From JANQLU01 sp964434955 (lineage in GTDB: Bacteria; Planctomycetota; Planctomycetia; Pirellulales; Pirellulaceae): a DNA stretch of 13,885 nucleotides. The DNA lies in contig CAYSXI010000145.1 in NCBI GenBank assembly GCA_964434955.1, positions 1 through 13,885 of the forward strand, written 5' to 3'. A program made the position numbers and the translations under genes. Each line of letters begins with the position of its first letter. The stretch's first letter is position 1. This document shows positions 1 to 6,737 of this stretch, piece by piece. A model generated the notes under the pieces. The model searched no databases, was not told the origin of the DNA, and worked only from the letters and a program-made list of their open reading frames with translations.

Positions 1-72
1 TGACATGGTTCGCTAACGGGAAATTGCTTTGGCCCATTTTAGACGCAGCAACCCCTCCGGTTAACGACCTTT

Positions 73-88
73 CACGTGTCGACACGTG
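73..88. repeat. 16-bp perfect palindrome (CACGTGTCGACACGTG)
   Basis: The sequence equals its own reverse complement over 16 bases and contains two CACGTG hexamers around a TCGA centre. It lies 23 bp beyond the stop of the secreted-protein gene (111-1097), on that gene's 3' side. As RNA it could form a 6-bp stem with a 4-base loop, but neither strand has a T-run after it, so it is not a convincing terminator. It could be a binding site for a dimeric regulator of a gene to the left of the window; an ATG at 37-35 on the minus strand would open such a gene, but only about 12 codons are visible. Confidence 0.5.
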
Positions 89-110
89 TATTGTGTCACC
101 TTCCATCCGC

Positions 111-1097
111 TTATTTGGGACGTCGCATGATTGCCGGACCGTCCATGGTCTTGATCACAAGCTCTTTGGCGACCGCAAACGTGGCTCCAGTGTTTTTCTT
201 TTCGGTTTGCTTGACCAACGATTCGGAATAGCGCCCCAGATATTCTGTGAGACTGTCTTTTCCTTCGTAGCCCTGAACTTTGTGATTCCAGCGAATTTCC
301 GATTTCACAAATCGGCCATTGGGAATGTCAAAATAGCGCTCGCCCTCGATCAATTCCTGGAGAATCTGAGAGCGAAGCTTGGGAGTCATCGGCGTCAGAA
401 TTTCAGTTTTGAGGCTGATCTTTGCGATTCCATCGGTGACCGATTCCAGTCGATAACGCAATCGCAAATTGATTTTCTGGACCCGCATACTGGCTCTCTT
501 GGCCGTAACGACATCGTGGACGTACCACGAAAAGCCGACGGGAATGGCATCCTTGGGGAAAGGAACAATGGCCTTGCCAGTTCGCAAATCCCAATCTGGA
601 AAATGAGATTTCCGTTCGATGATCTCACCCGTGGACTTGACCCGATACGTGTACAGGACAGCTCCAATGGTTTGGGCAACGCGTCGATAGTCGGCTGGCG
701 GCTCTTCTTTGGATTCGCTGTCAAAAATCACGGGATCCTTGTCATTCAAGCGAGTTTCCGTTTTGGTTTTCTCGGTAATGTGGACAAAAGTGATTTGTCC
801 GAGAGAGTCCACGTCGTTAACGCGGTAGACCTTGACGTTCTGACTGCGTGAAGACAACTTGTCGGTAAAGCTTGCCATCGAAGTCGTTTTGGTCAAAACA
901 TGTTCCGATTGGTAACGCATGATTTGACCCGGCTTGAATTTGTATTCCAATTTGTATGTTTGGCCTCGGTTGAGATTGTTCGTGGCCTGCTGGATTTGAA
1001 GCAGCGGGTCGTCCTTGTCCTTCTGTTGAGATACCACTGGCGAAGAAATCGCGTGGATTAAAAGGCAAGCAAGCGCTAATGCAGCGAACCGGTTCAT
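111..1097 (-). CDS. Secreted protein of unknown function, planctomycete type (328 aa)
   Basis: No enzymatic function is recognised. The start at 1097 is preferred over an upstream in-frame codon at 1130 because AGGAG lies 7 bases before it and it begins a clean signal peptide: basic MNR, a hydrophobic stretch of Ala and Leu to about residue 20, then a small-residue cleavage region near residues 20-25. The mature part begins with a short Q- and N-rich linker followed by a pattern like 'YKLEYKFKPGQIMRY', which resembles secreted planctomycete proteins that open with a Tyr/Phe-rich strand and 'RY' motif. The rest alternates polar and hydrophobic residues, suggesting a beta-rich extracellular domain. 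There are no membrane helices after the signal and no cysteines in the mature part that suggest metal binding. It follows nadK on the same strand after a 48-bp gap, so the two may share a transcript. Confidence 0.8.
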   Translation of the reverse strand: MNRFAALALACLLIHAISSPVVSQQKDKDDPLLQIQQATNNLNRGQTYKLEYKFKPGQIMRYQSEHVLTKTTSMASFTDKLSSRSQNVKVYRVNDVDSLGQITFVHITEKTKTETRLNDKDPVIFDSESKEEPPADYRRVAQTIGAVLYTYRVKSTGEIIERKSHFPDWDLRTGKAIVPFPKDAIPVGFSWYVHDVVTAKRASMRVQKINLRLRYRLESVTDGIAKISLKTEILTPMTPKLRSQILQELIEGERYFDIPNGRFVKSEIRWNHKVQGYEGKDSLTEYLGRYSESLVKQTEKKNTGATFAVAKELVIKTMDGPAIMRRPK

Positions 1098-1145
1098 CCT
1101 TGAACTCCTGGTTATCAGGTTTTTCGGCAAACAGGTGCCGAACCG

Positions 1146-2036
1146 CTAGTTTGTTTTCTTGTTGAATTCTCCAGCCCATCCGAGTTTTTCCCGCAGTGTG
1201 CGGTAATACCCCTGGCCAGAAACTTCCACCAACTTAAACGAATGATCGGCTCGTTGTACACGGACACGATGATTCGAAGTCAATTGAGACAGCATCCGCC
1301 CATCCATGACGACGGAAGTCGATTCATTCGGCTCCCGAACAACCATCTCATAAATCCTCTCAGCGCGATCCACCACGGGACGAACCGTCAAGGTATGTGG
1401 ACTGATTGGTGACACGACGAACGCCTGCAAATTTTTTCGCAGGATCGGACCACCCGCGGAAAGGTTGTGTGCAGTCGATCCAATCGGCGTGCTGATAATC
1501 AGGCCGTCGCAACTATAGGTCGTTGCCAATTCCGCGTCAACGTAAAGATCGATGTATTGAATGGAGAACGGAGGGCCGCCCATGATAGCAACTTCGTTGA
1601 GGCCGGTTTCATCGCAAATGAGATGATCGTTCTCGAAAACCTGGCAGCGAATCATTAAATGATCAATGATTTGATACTTGCCGGACTCAATTCGACTCAA
1701 AGCAGATTCCAAATCCTCCGACTGCAAGTCGGCAAGGAATCCTAATTTGCCCAGGTTCACGCCAAGAACCGGCAACTGCTGGCATCCCATCTGCCTGGCC
1801 GATCTCAAGATCGAACCGTCACCGCCGAAAACGATCGCCAAGTCCGCTTGCGAATAGTCGAGTTCTTTTGAAAAGTCGAAGTCTTCACCGATGATATCGA
1901 CGTAATTTTCGATTAGCGGACGCAACCTTTCCGCTTCTTTCAGAATGGTCGGGCGGCGGTCTCCGGAACCCAGAAGGACCCCCTTCAATTTGCCGGCGCC
2001 GTTCTCTTGACTTTTAAAACGTTGTGAATGATTCAT
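1146..2036 (-). CDS. nadK: NAD kinase (296 aa)
   Basis: Phosphorylates NAD+ to NADP+ in the cytoplasm using ATP or polyphosphate; the essential source of NADP(H). The family landmarks are all present in order: GGDGS at residues 71-75 with the catalytic Asp73, the GxNLGKLGFL stretch at about 92-101, the Asn-Glu pair at 147-148, the glycine-rich STPIGSTAHNLSAGGPI segment at 182-198 and the PHTL/RP motif at about 213-220. Two positions differ from the common consensus: Ser instead of Thr in GGDGT, and Ile-His in place of Thr-Tyr in STPTGSTAY. The length is normal. About 15 residues precede the point where most homologues begin, so a TTG at codon 17 is an alternative start, but it has no better ribosome site. 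The 73-bp gap to the upstream DinB gene holds an inverted repeat that would fold just before the start codon. Confidence 0.95.
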   Translation of the reverse strand: MNHSQRFKSQENGAGKLKGVLLGSGDRRPTILKEAERLRPLIENYVDIIGEDFDFSKELDYSQADLAIVFGGDGSILRSARQMGCQQLPVLGVNLGKLGFLADLQSEDLESALSRIESGKYQIIDHLMIRCQVFENDHLICDETGLNEVAIMGGPPFSIQYIDLYVDAELATTYSCDGLIISTPIGSTAHNLSAGGPILRKNLQAFVVSPISPHTLTVRPVVDRAERIYEMVVREPNESTSVVMDGRMLSQLTSNHRVRVQRADHSFKLVEVSGQGYYRTLREKLGWAGEFNKKTN

Positions 2037-2044
2037 GCGATCCC

Positions 2045-2078
2045 GTTGTTACCTATCGATTCTGGCCAGGTAACCAAC
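2045..2078 (-). promoter_or_regulatory. Inverted repeat in the nadK leader
   Basis: GTTACCT at 2048-2054 is perfectly repeated in inverted form as AGGTAAC at 2068-2074, with 13 bases between. Allowing one bulged C extends the arms to 10 bp (2045-2054 with 2068-2078). In the nadK transcript the hairpin would end about 11 bases before the start codon. No T-run follows, so it is not a terminator. It could be an operator or a translational control hairpin; function is inferred only. Confidence 0.4.
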
Positions 2079-2109
2079 TCTCCTCACGGATAATTGACCG
2101 CAAAATCGG

Positions 2110-2598
2110 CTATTTATCAACCATCAACATCCATTCAACCACGGCAGAAAGCGGCAAAGGGCTTACTCCAAGTTGCCGAAGCATGTTCAGACATTGAGCG
2201 CGGTGGTGCATGCCATGGGTTGTGACGTGAGTGATGACGGCGCCACGTTGAAAGGTGTAGCTGCGTCCGCCGCGCTCTCCGGTCACCGACTCATCGAGCG
2301 GATGAGCAAAGGCGGATTGCTCCAAGTCGTCTGCGATCTCATTGTGCAACGATTCGATTTCCCCCAGGCTGTACTGACTTTCCTCGAGTCGAGGGCGCTG
2401 CTCGCGCCCGGCGAGCAAGTCGCCCCAACCTCGCATTGCACCCACAATATGAACCAGGTTTGCGGAAAGTGAACCGCAACCCATTTCAAACTCCTGGTGA
2501 AACTGTTCGTCAGACAACTGTTTACAGGCTTCGATCAATTGCGTATTGGCCCAGCGGTTCGTCTCAATCAATATTTGGGCAGGGTCGGAGCTCGGCAT
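2110..2598 (-). CDS. DinB-fold (DinB/YfiT-like) protein (162 aa)
   Basis: A four-helix-bundle protein of the DinB superfamily, whose members bind a divalent metal through three histidines and include thiol transferases and many proteins of unknown role. The presumed ligands are visible: His50 in the LVHI segment of helix 2, and His128 and His132 in the THGMHHR motif of the last part of the bundle. An additional His124 and His131 flank them. The start at 2598 is chosen because GAGGA lies 8 bases upstream; an in-frame codon at 2652 would add 18 residues unlike the family start. The length matches the family. It lies upstream of nadK on the same strand with a 73-bp gap. The substrate cannot be told from sequence; the name does not imply a role in DNA damage. 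Confidence 0.85.
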   Translation of the reverse strand: MPSSDPAQILIETNRWANTQLIEACKQLSDEQFHQEFEMGCGSLSANLVHIVGAMRGWGDLLAGREQRPRLEESQYSLGEIESLHNEIADDLEQSAFAHPLDESVTGERGGRSYTFQRGAVITHVTTHGMHHRAQCLNMLRQLGVSPLPLSAVVEWMLMVDK

Positions 2599-2736
2599 GG
2601 GAGTTGTCCTCGGGTATTTCGAAAACAGTATCTTAGCCGAACTCATCGCCAATTAAAAAAGTTGAGCATCGTAAACTTACCGGAAATACGCCGATTTTTC
2701 GGTGAACCGGTCACCCAGGGGAATTGTCAGATTCCC

Positions 2737-3195
2737 ATGGGCCAACACACTTGCTTTCCCGAAAGGTACTTCGATTCCAGGTGGAAATGTAAGGTGCAAC
2801 TGATCGGGAAGGTTGCCGGCGACATTCAAGATCCATGGCTGATGGGCGACCGCGAATTCCCCGTTGGTTTACTTGTGTCAGTTACGTTTCACGTTCTGAG
2901 ACTTGAGGTAAACGATCTTCTCCGGCGGGAATCAAAACGACTCAACACCAGATATCTTTTTCAGCTTTCACTGATGCAATGGCGCGAGAAAGTTCAGTTG
3001 GCTGCAATCGAAGCGCAATTGACCTTTCCAAAATCAAGCGTCGTGCAGCGAGAGAAGGGGATCCGGGTCACAGAGATCGTATTTGCTGACGCGACAAAAT
3101 GCTGGGAAAAAGATCCCTTCCAGCCAACGACTTACGACGTCGCACTCTCCGCGGTAGATGCGATTTCAAAAGAAATTGGTTTTCGACTTTGGTGA
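2737..3195 (+). CDS. Possible small protein of unknown function (152 aa or longer)
   Basis: This plus-strand frame stays open from 2497 to a TGA at 3193-3195. It overlaps the DinB gene antisense up to 2598, but for roughly 600 bases after that it is alone, and the minus strand there is broken by stops in all frames. That length of open frame, with a codon mix like the neighbouring genes, suggests a real or recently decayed gene. The start is uncertain: ATG at 2737 has AGGGGA upstream but 14 bases away, and a TTG at 2662 has no ribosome site. The product has no signal peptide, membrane helix or motif I recognise; it carries several Cys and Trp residues and a charged middle region. It converges on dxs, whose stop is 35 bp away. 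A chance open frame cannot be excluded. Confidence 0.35.
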   Translation: MGQHTCFPERYFDSRWKCKVQLIGKVAGDIQDPWLMGDREFPVGLLVSVTFHVLRLEVNDLLRRESKRLNTRYLFQLSLMQWREKVQLAAIEAQLTFPKSSVVQREKGIRVTEIVFADATKCWEKDPFQPTTYDVALSAVDAISKEIGFRLW

Positions 3196-3230
3196 ACTCA
3201 AAAGCCCGGTAATTGGGAGTTCGAGCTGAC

Positions 3231-5144
3231 CTATTCCGAAACCGACTTGCTGTGAATTCGAGTGGAGCTCGCTTCAAACAGTTCCCGACAAACTTTGACC
3301 ATCTCATCCGTGGTCAACTGAAGGTCGGTCAAAAGTTCGTTGCGTTCGCCATGCTCAACGAAAATGTCGGGAATCCCCAGACGTTTGACGTGAGAACAGT
3401 TAACGCCTCGGCTGTTGGCGAATTCGCAGAGAGCAGCGCCAAACCCGCCGATCAACATGCCTTCTTCAGCGGTAACGACGAATGCCGATTCTTCCAAAGC
3501 TTTCAAAATGACTTCTTCGTCAAGCGGCTTCGCAAATCGGGCGTTGATGACACCGACATCGATGCCTTCTTCGGCAAGGATATCGCGAGCGGCCAAGCAA
3601 TCGGCCAGGGGCGTGCCGGCGCTAAAGATGTTTCCGTCGCGGCCCCAACTCAACACCTCGGACTTGCCCAATTCGATCGGCTGAAGTTCACGATTGATCT
3701 CAGCGGCGTTGGTTTTTGGGTAACGAATGGAACAGGGCGATTCGTGCTGGAGCGCGAAGTCGAGCATGGCCCCAACATCGTTCGCATCGCCCGGCAACAT
3801 GACGACCATATTCGGGAATAACCGCATGTAGCCGATGTCAAAGGTTCCATGGTGCGTTGGACCGTCTGGTGCGGTCAAACCGGCGCGGTCCATCATGAAG
3901 ACGACGGGCAGATCCTGTAGGCAAACTTCCTGGAAAATCTGATCGATACTTCGTTGCAGGAATGTACTGTAAATGTCGACGATGGGTCGCATACCGGCTT
4001 TGCATTGGCCGGCAGCGAATGCGACTGCGTGGGATTCGCAAATCCCAACGTCAAAGAATCGTTCCGGGAACTCGTCTCGAACTTTCTCGAGCTTGTTGCC
4101 CTGGCACATGGCGGCCGTGATGACCGTAACCCGGTCGTTGTGTTTCATCTGGTCAAGAATCGCGTCCGAAGCGTGGTTCGTGTACGCCTTGCTTCCACCC
4201 TTGGCCTTGGGAATCGCTTCGTCGCCCTTGGTTTCGAAGGTGGGCGGGGTGTGGAAGTAAACAGGATCTTCCGCCGCTGGCTTGAAGCCATGACCTTTCT
4301 TGGTAATCACGTGCAACAAGACCGGACCTTTGAGCTGCTTCACCATCTTGAGGTACTTGCGAAGCACGGTAATGTTGTGGCCATCAATGGGACCAAAGTA
4401 ACGGAAGCCGAATTCTTCAAATAGCATTCCGCCGTGCAAACCGGCTTTGACGCCTTCTTTGATCTGTGCGAGGACGCGTTCGGCAGGATCCCCAAAGACG
4501 GGGACCTTATTCAGCATGTTAACGACCTCGGCCTTGAGCCCGGTGTAGACCGGGTTGGAACGCAGGCGGTCGAGATAGCTGGCAAGGCCTCCGACACGTG
4601 GACAAATCGACATCTCGTTGTCATTCAAAACAACGAGCATGTTGCTGCCAAGTTCCGATGCGTTGTTCAAAGCTTCAAAAACAATCCCTGATGGAAATGC
4701 ACCGTCTCCAATGACCGCAACGCAATGCCGATCTTTCTCGTCGAGAAGATCATGGCCACTGCGAATTCCGACCATGGTTGAGACGCTGCAGCCGGCATGA
4801 CCCGTCATAAACAGGTCGTACTCGCTTTCGTGCGGATTGGGGTAACCCATCAACCCGCCGCGAGTTCGAATGGTGTGAAATTCTTCGTATCGACCGGTGA
4901 TCAGTTTTTGTGGATAGATTTGATGACCGGTGTCCCAAATCAAACGATCGCTGGCGAAGTCATAAATGCTGTGAAGTGCCAGCGTTAATTCAACGACGCC
5001 CAGGTTCGAAGCGAAATGGGCTGGACGGATACTCAACAATCCACAAAGCGTCTCACGAATTTCGTCCGCCAACTGTTCCAGTTGCGGCGGTTGCATATCA
5101 TGAAGTTCAAGCGGCGATTTGATATTCGGGAGGAGTTTGGCCAT
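3231..5144 (-). CDS. dxs: 1-deoxy-D-xylulose-5-phosphate synthase (637 aa)
   Basis: First enzyme of the MEP isoprenoid pathway: thiamine-diphosphate-dependent condensation of pyruvate with glyceraldehyde 3-phosphate to DXP, releasing CO2. The ThDP site is clear: GDGAF at 146-150 to NDN at 174-176, the conserved His74 in GHQIYPQK, the activating Glu370 in ICESHAVAFAAG, and His431 in the DRAG...DGPTHHG motif. The transketolase C-terminal part includes NARFAKPLDE. Full length matches the family. The N-terminal 'GHAGCSVST' stretch departs from the common GHSSTSIS, a variation seen in divergent DXS branches. The start ATG directly follows the ispA stop (TAA then ATG with no base between), so the two are almost certainly co-transcribed and translationally coupled. 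A weak inverted repeat (GAACTC 3194-3199 with GAGTTC 3217-3222) lies past the stop but lacks a good T-run. Confidence 0.97.
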   Translation of the reverse strand: MAKLLPNIKSPLELHDMQPPQLEQLADEIRETLCGLLSIRPAHFASNLGVVELTLALHSIYDFASDRLIWDTGHQIYPQKLITGRYEEFHTIRTRGGLMGYPNPHESEYDLFMTGHAGCSVSTMVGIRSGHDLLDEKDRHCVAVIGDGAFPSGIVFEALNNASELGSNMLVVLNDNEMSICPRVGGLASYLDRLRSNPVYTGLKAEVVNMLNKVPVFGDPAERVLAQIKEGVKAGLHGGMLFEEFGFRYFGPIDGHNITVLRKYLKMVKQLKGPVLLHVITKKGHGFKPAAEDPVYFHTPPTFETKGDEAIPKAKGGSKAYTNHASDAILDQMKHNDRVTVITAAMCQGNKLEKVRDEFPERFFDVGICESHAVAFAAGQCKAGMRPIVDIYSTFLQRSIDQIFQEVCLQDLPVVFMMDRAGLTAPDGPTHHGTFDIGYMRLFPNMVVMLPGDANDVGAMLDFALQHESPCSIRYPKTNAAEINRELQPIELGKSEVLSWGRDGNIFSAGTPLADCLAARDILAEEGIDVGVINARFAKPLDEEVILKALEESAFVVTAEEGMLIGGFGAALCEFANSRGVNCSHVKRLGIPDIFVEHGERNELLTDLQLTTDEMVKVCRELFEASSTRIHSKSVSE

Positions 5145-6077
5145 TTAAAAATTCCGTTGCACCACGAAACGAGCTAGGCGAATGAGTTCATCGGCATCCG
5201 AGCCGAAACACGAAAGTGATACGATTGCCTGGTCGATTTGTTCTTCGGCCAGACGGCGACTTTCGATTTCGCCAAGCAATCGGGGATAAGTTAGTTTGTC
5301 GCAGCTTTGATCGCTGCCAACCGGCTTACCTATTTTGGCTTGATTGCCGAATAAATCCAACAGATCATCGACAATTTGGAACCCTAAACCCAGATTCCGG
5401 CCATATTGCGAAAGCGCCTGACGCTTTTCGGCGCTTGCTCCGGCCGTGATTGCCCCAAGTTCCAGGGAGGTTGCCAAAAGGGCTCCGGTTTTCCGGTGAT
5501 GCACTTTTTCCAGCCATTTGAGCAATTCTTGGGACTCAGATTGGCCCATTGAGTCGAAGTTTTCGATCTCCGGCGGTCCCGAAAGGTCGTCCGCCTGCCC
5601 ACCAACCAAGCGACTTGCACCTGCAGCACTGGCTAAAGCCGTACAACATTCAACCGCACGATCAGCCGGAAAAATGTTTTTGGACATTACCTCGAAAGCC
5701 AACGGGATGAGGGCATCGCCGGCCAAAATCGCAATGTCTTCTCCAAAAGCGACGTGGCAGCTTGGCCGCCCGCGGCGAATATCGTCGTCGTCCATGGCGG
5801 GCAAGTCGTCATGAATCAGCGAATAAGTGTGAATCATCTCCACCGCACATGCGGCAGGCATGGCTTCATCAAGCCGTCCACCGCAGGCCTTGGCGGCCAT
5901 CAGTACCAGCAGCGGACGAATTCGTTTGCCGGGCGCGAGCAGGCTGTAGCGAATCGCTTCCCGCAATCGTTCGGGACAATTCGAATCAAAGCTGGAATGT
6001 CGGTCCAATTGCCGATCGATTTCGGCGCGGGCTTCAAGAATTTCGGCCGACAGTATTTCTTCTGAGATCAATGACAT
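5145..6077 (-). CDS. ispA: Farnesyl diphosphate synthase, (2E,6E)-type prenyltransferase (310 aa)
   Basis: Condenses isopentenyl diphosphate with DMAPP and then geranyl diphosphate to make farnesyl diphosphate, precursor of hopanoids, carotenoids, quinone tails and undecaprenyl carrier. The PGKRIRP motif at 49-55 binds the diphosphate. The first Asp-rich motif is DDLPAMDDDD at 90-99 with the two-residue insertion of bacterial FPP synthases; the second is DDLLD at 237-241. A Tyr five residues before the first motif (YSLIHDD) matches chain-length control at C15, as in E. coli IspA, although a GGPP product cannot be excluded. The start at 6077 is preferred: the upstream extension to 6131 adds a Trp/Arg/Cys-rich stretch unlike the family. 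Its stop abuts the dxs start. Upstream lies a 323-bp gap before xseB with a possible TTGACA promoter. Confidence 0.94.
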   Translation of the reverse strand: MSLISEEILSAEILEARAEIDRQLDRHSSFDSNCPERLREAIRYSLLAPGKRIRPLLVLMAAKACGGRLDEAMPAACAVEMIHTYSLIHDDLPAMDDDDIRRGRPSCHVAFGEDIAILAGDALIPLAFEVMSKNIFPADRAVECCTALASAAGASRLVGGQADDLSGPPEIENFDSMGQSESQELLKWLEKVHHRKTGALLATSLELGAITAGASAEKRQALSQYGRNLGLGFQIVDDLLDLFGNQAKIGKPVGSDQSCDKLTYPRLLGEIESRRLAEEQIDQAIVSLSCFGSDADELIRLARFVVQRNF

Positions 6078-6129
6078 GCAACGTTTTCGCCGGAAATGAT
6101 GGCAAAGGGCCCAGGCCCACCGCTCTCTC

Positions 6130-6158
6130 ACGATGAATCAACGTGAATAATCTGTCAA
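6130..6158 (-). promoter_or_regulatory. Possible promoter for ispA-dxs
   Basis: On the minus strand a perfect TTGACA -35 hexamer (6158-6153) is followed after 17 bases by CATCGT (6135-6130), a weak -10. Transcription would begin near 6123, leaving a leader of about 45 bases before the ispA start at 6077, consistent with that start choice. The weak -10 keeps confidence low. Confidence 0.3.
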
Positions 6159-6373
6159 TCAGATTACCGTAATTGCGGGGGAATTGTAACGCCTCCGTGA
6201 CGGCCCAACGCTCCGCCATTTGTCCAATCGGAAAAGTTTGACTCGAGATGGCTTTCGCGTTGCCCAGAAATTCTCTGCAAGGTTCACCTGGGCGGAAAAT
6301 TTTGCCGATTGCTTCTATTGGCTTCTCAAAGCGATTCAAAGATTGAGTGCAAAAAGCTGACTGACCCAGAGAA

Positions 6374-6399
6374 GGCCCCGAACCATCGGGGCCTTTTTA
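6374..6399 (+). terminator. Intrinsic terminator, plus-strand orientation
   Basis: GGCCCCGA (6374-6381), loop ACCA, TCGGGGCC (6386-6393), then TTTTTAT: a perfect 8-bp GC-rich stem with a tight loop and a U-tract. The U-tract reads on the plus strand, although both flanking genes are on the minus strand. Read from the other side, the stem is followed by TTCTCTGGG, a much poorer tract, so it would be only a weak terminator for xseB, whose stop codon is immediately adjacent. Confidence 0.7.
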
Positions 6400-6400
6400 T

Positions 6401-6730
6401 TTACTCATAGTCATCGAAAAGGGTGCCGGAACTCGAACTTGTCGCCTCATCCGAATCGTCAACGTCTTCTTCTGTTTCGTCGACAAAAGGCACCGTGGTC
6501 GAATTCCCTTTGCGATCGATGCCCGTCAACAGTTCGATTTTCTGTTCCGCTTGTTCCAGTGCCTGGTAGCAACGCTTCAGATACTTCACGCCTTTCTCGT
6601 ACTGCTCCAATGATTCGGTCAGGCCGAGTTGTCCTTGTTCCAGTTTCCGCACGATCGATTCGACTTCTGCGAAAGAAGATTCAAAGTCGACCGGTACTTT
6701 TTTTACGACGCGTTTTTTCTTTTTTGCCAT
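6401..6730 (-). CDS. xseB: Exonuclease VII small subunit (109 aa)
   Basis: Small subunit of exonuclease VII, which with XseA degrades single-stranded DNA from both ends to oligonucleotides in the cytoplasm. The XseB signature is at about residues 15-70: FESSFAEVESIVRKLEQGQLGLTESLEQYEKGVKYLK in pattern, a helical hairpin with the conserved LExG...LE..YE core and the following L...L...A..KIE. The start at 6730 opens with a lysine-rich MAKKKKR and is chosen because the longer upstream frame runs into xseA in another frame. The C-terminal 35 residues are acidic and Ser-rich and probably disordered; this makes it longer than the roughly 80-aa minimum. It lies 7 bp after the xseA stop, so they form one transcript. 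Its own stop is directly beside a hairpin. Confidence 0.93.
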   Translation of the reverse strand: MAKKKKRVVKKVPVDFESSFAEVESIVRKLEQGQLGLTESLEQYEKGVKYLKRCYQALEQAEQKIELLTGIDRKGNSTTVPFVDETEEDVDDSDEATSSSSGTLFDDYE

Positions 6731-6737
6731 GGCTGAA

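Larger units (their letters stand above)
6078..6400. other. 323-bp gap between ispA and xseB with multiple complementary segments
   Basis: No protein gene is supported here. Several arms can pair: CAACGC 6206-6211 with GCGTTG 6257-6262 enclosing GCCAT 6215-6219 with ATGGC 6248-6252; GCCCAG 6262-6267 with CTGGGC 6288-6293; CAATCGG 6225-6231 with CCGATTG 6305-6311; and TTCTCTG 6271-6277 with CAGAGAA 6367-6373. Some are mutually exclusive, so alternative folds are possible. The stretch ends in the plus-strand terminator at 6374-6399. Either a plus-strand small RNA or the structured 5' leader of ispA would fit; I found no good plus-strand promoter. A 101-codon minus-strand frame (6034-6339, TTG start) overlaps but shows no family match. 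Confidence 0.4.

Noticed and set aside
1..110. Possible minus-strand gene starting at 37 and running off the left edge
   Set aside because: Only about 12 codons are visible and the GGAGGGG upstream is 14 bases from the ATG; too little to call a gene.
24..851. 275-codon plus-strand open frame
   Set aside because: It is fully antisense to the secreted-protein gene at 111-1097, which has a ribosome site and signal peptide; the antisense product has no recognisable pattern.
3194..3222. GAACTC/GAGTTC inverted repeat between the orphan frame and dxs
   Set aside because: The 6-bp arms enclose 17 bases and lack a proper T-run on either strand, so a terminator call is not supported.
3213..4424. Plus-strand frames of 202 and 156 codons inside dxs
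   Set aside because: They mirror dxs, whose identity is certain from motifs along its full length.
6034..6339. 101-codon minus-strand frame with TTG start before ispA
   Set aside because: It overlaps the ispA start, has no ribosome site I can place and no family resemblance; the stretch is better described as a structured gap, though a leader peptide is not fully excluded.
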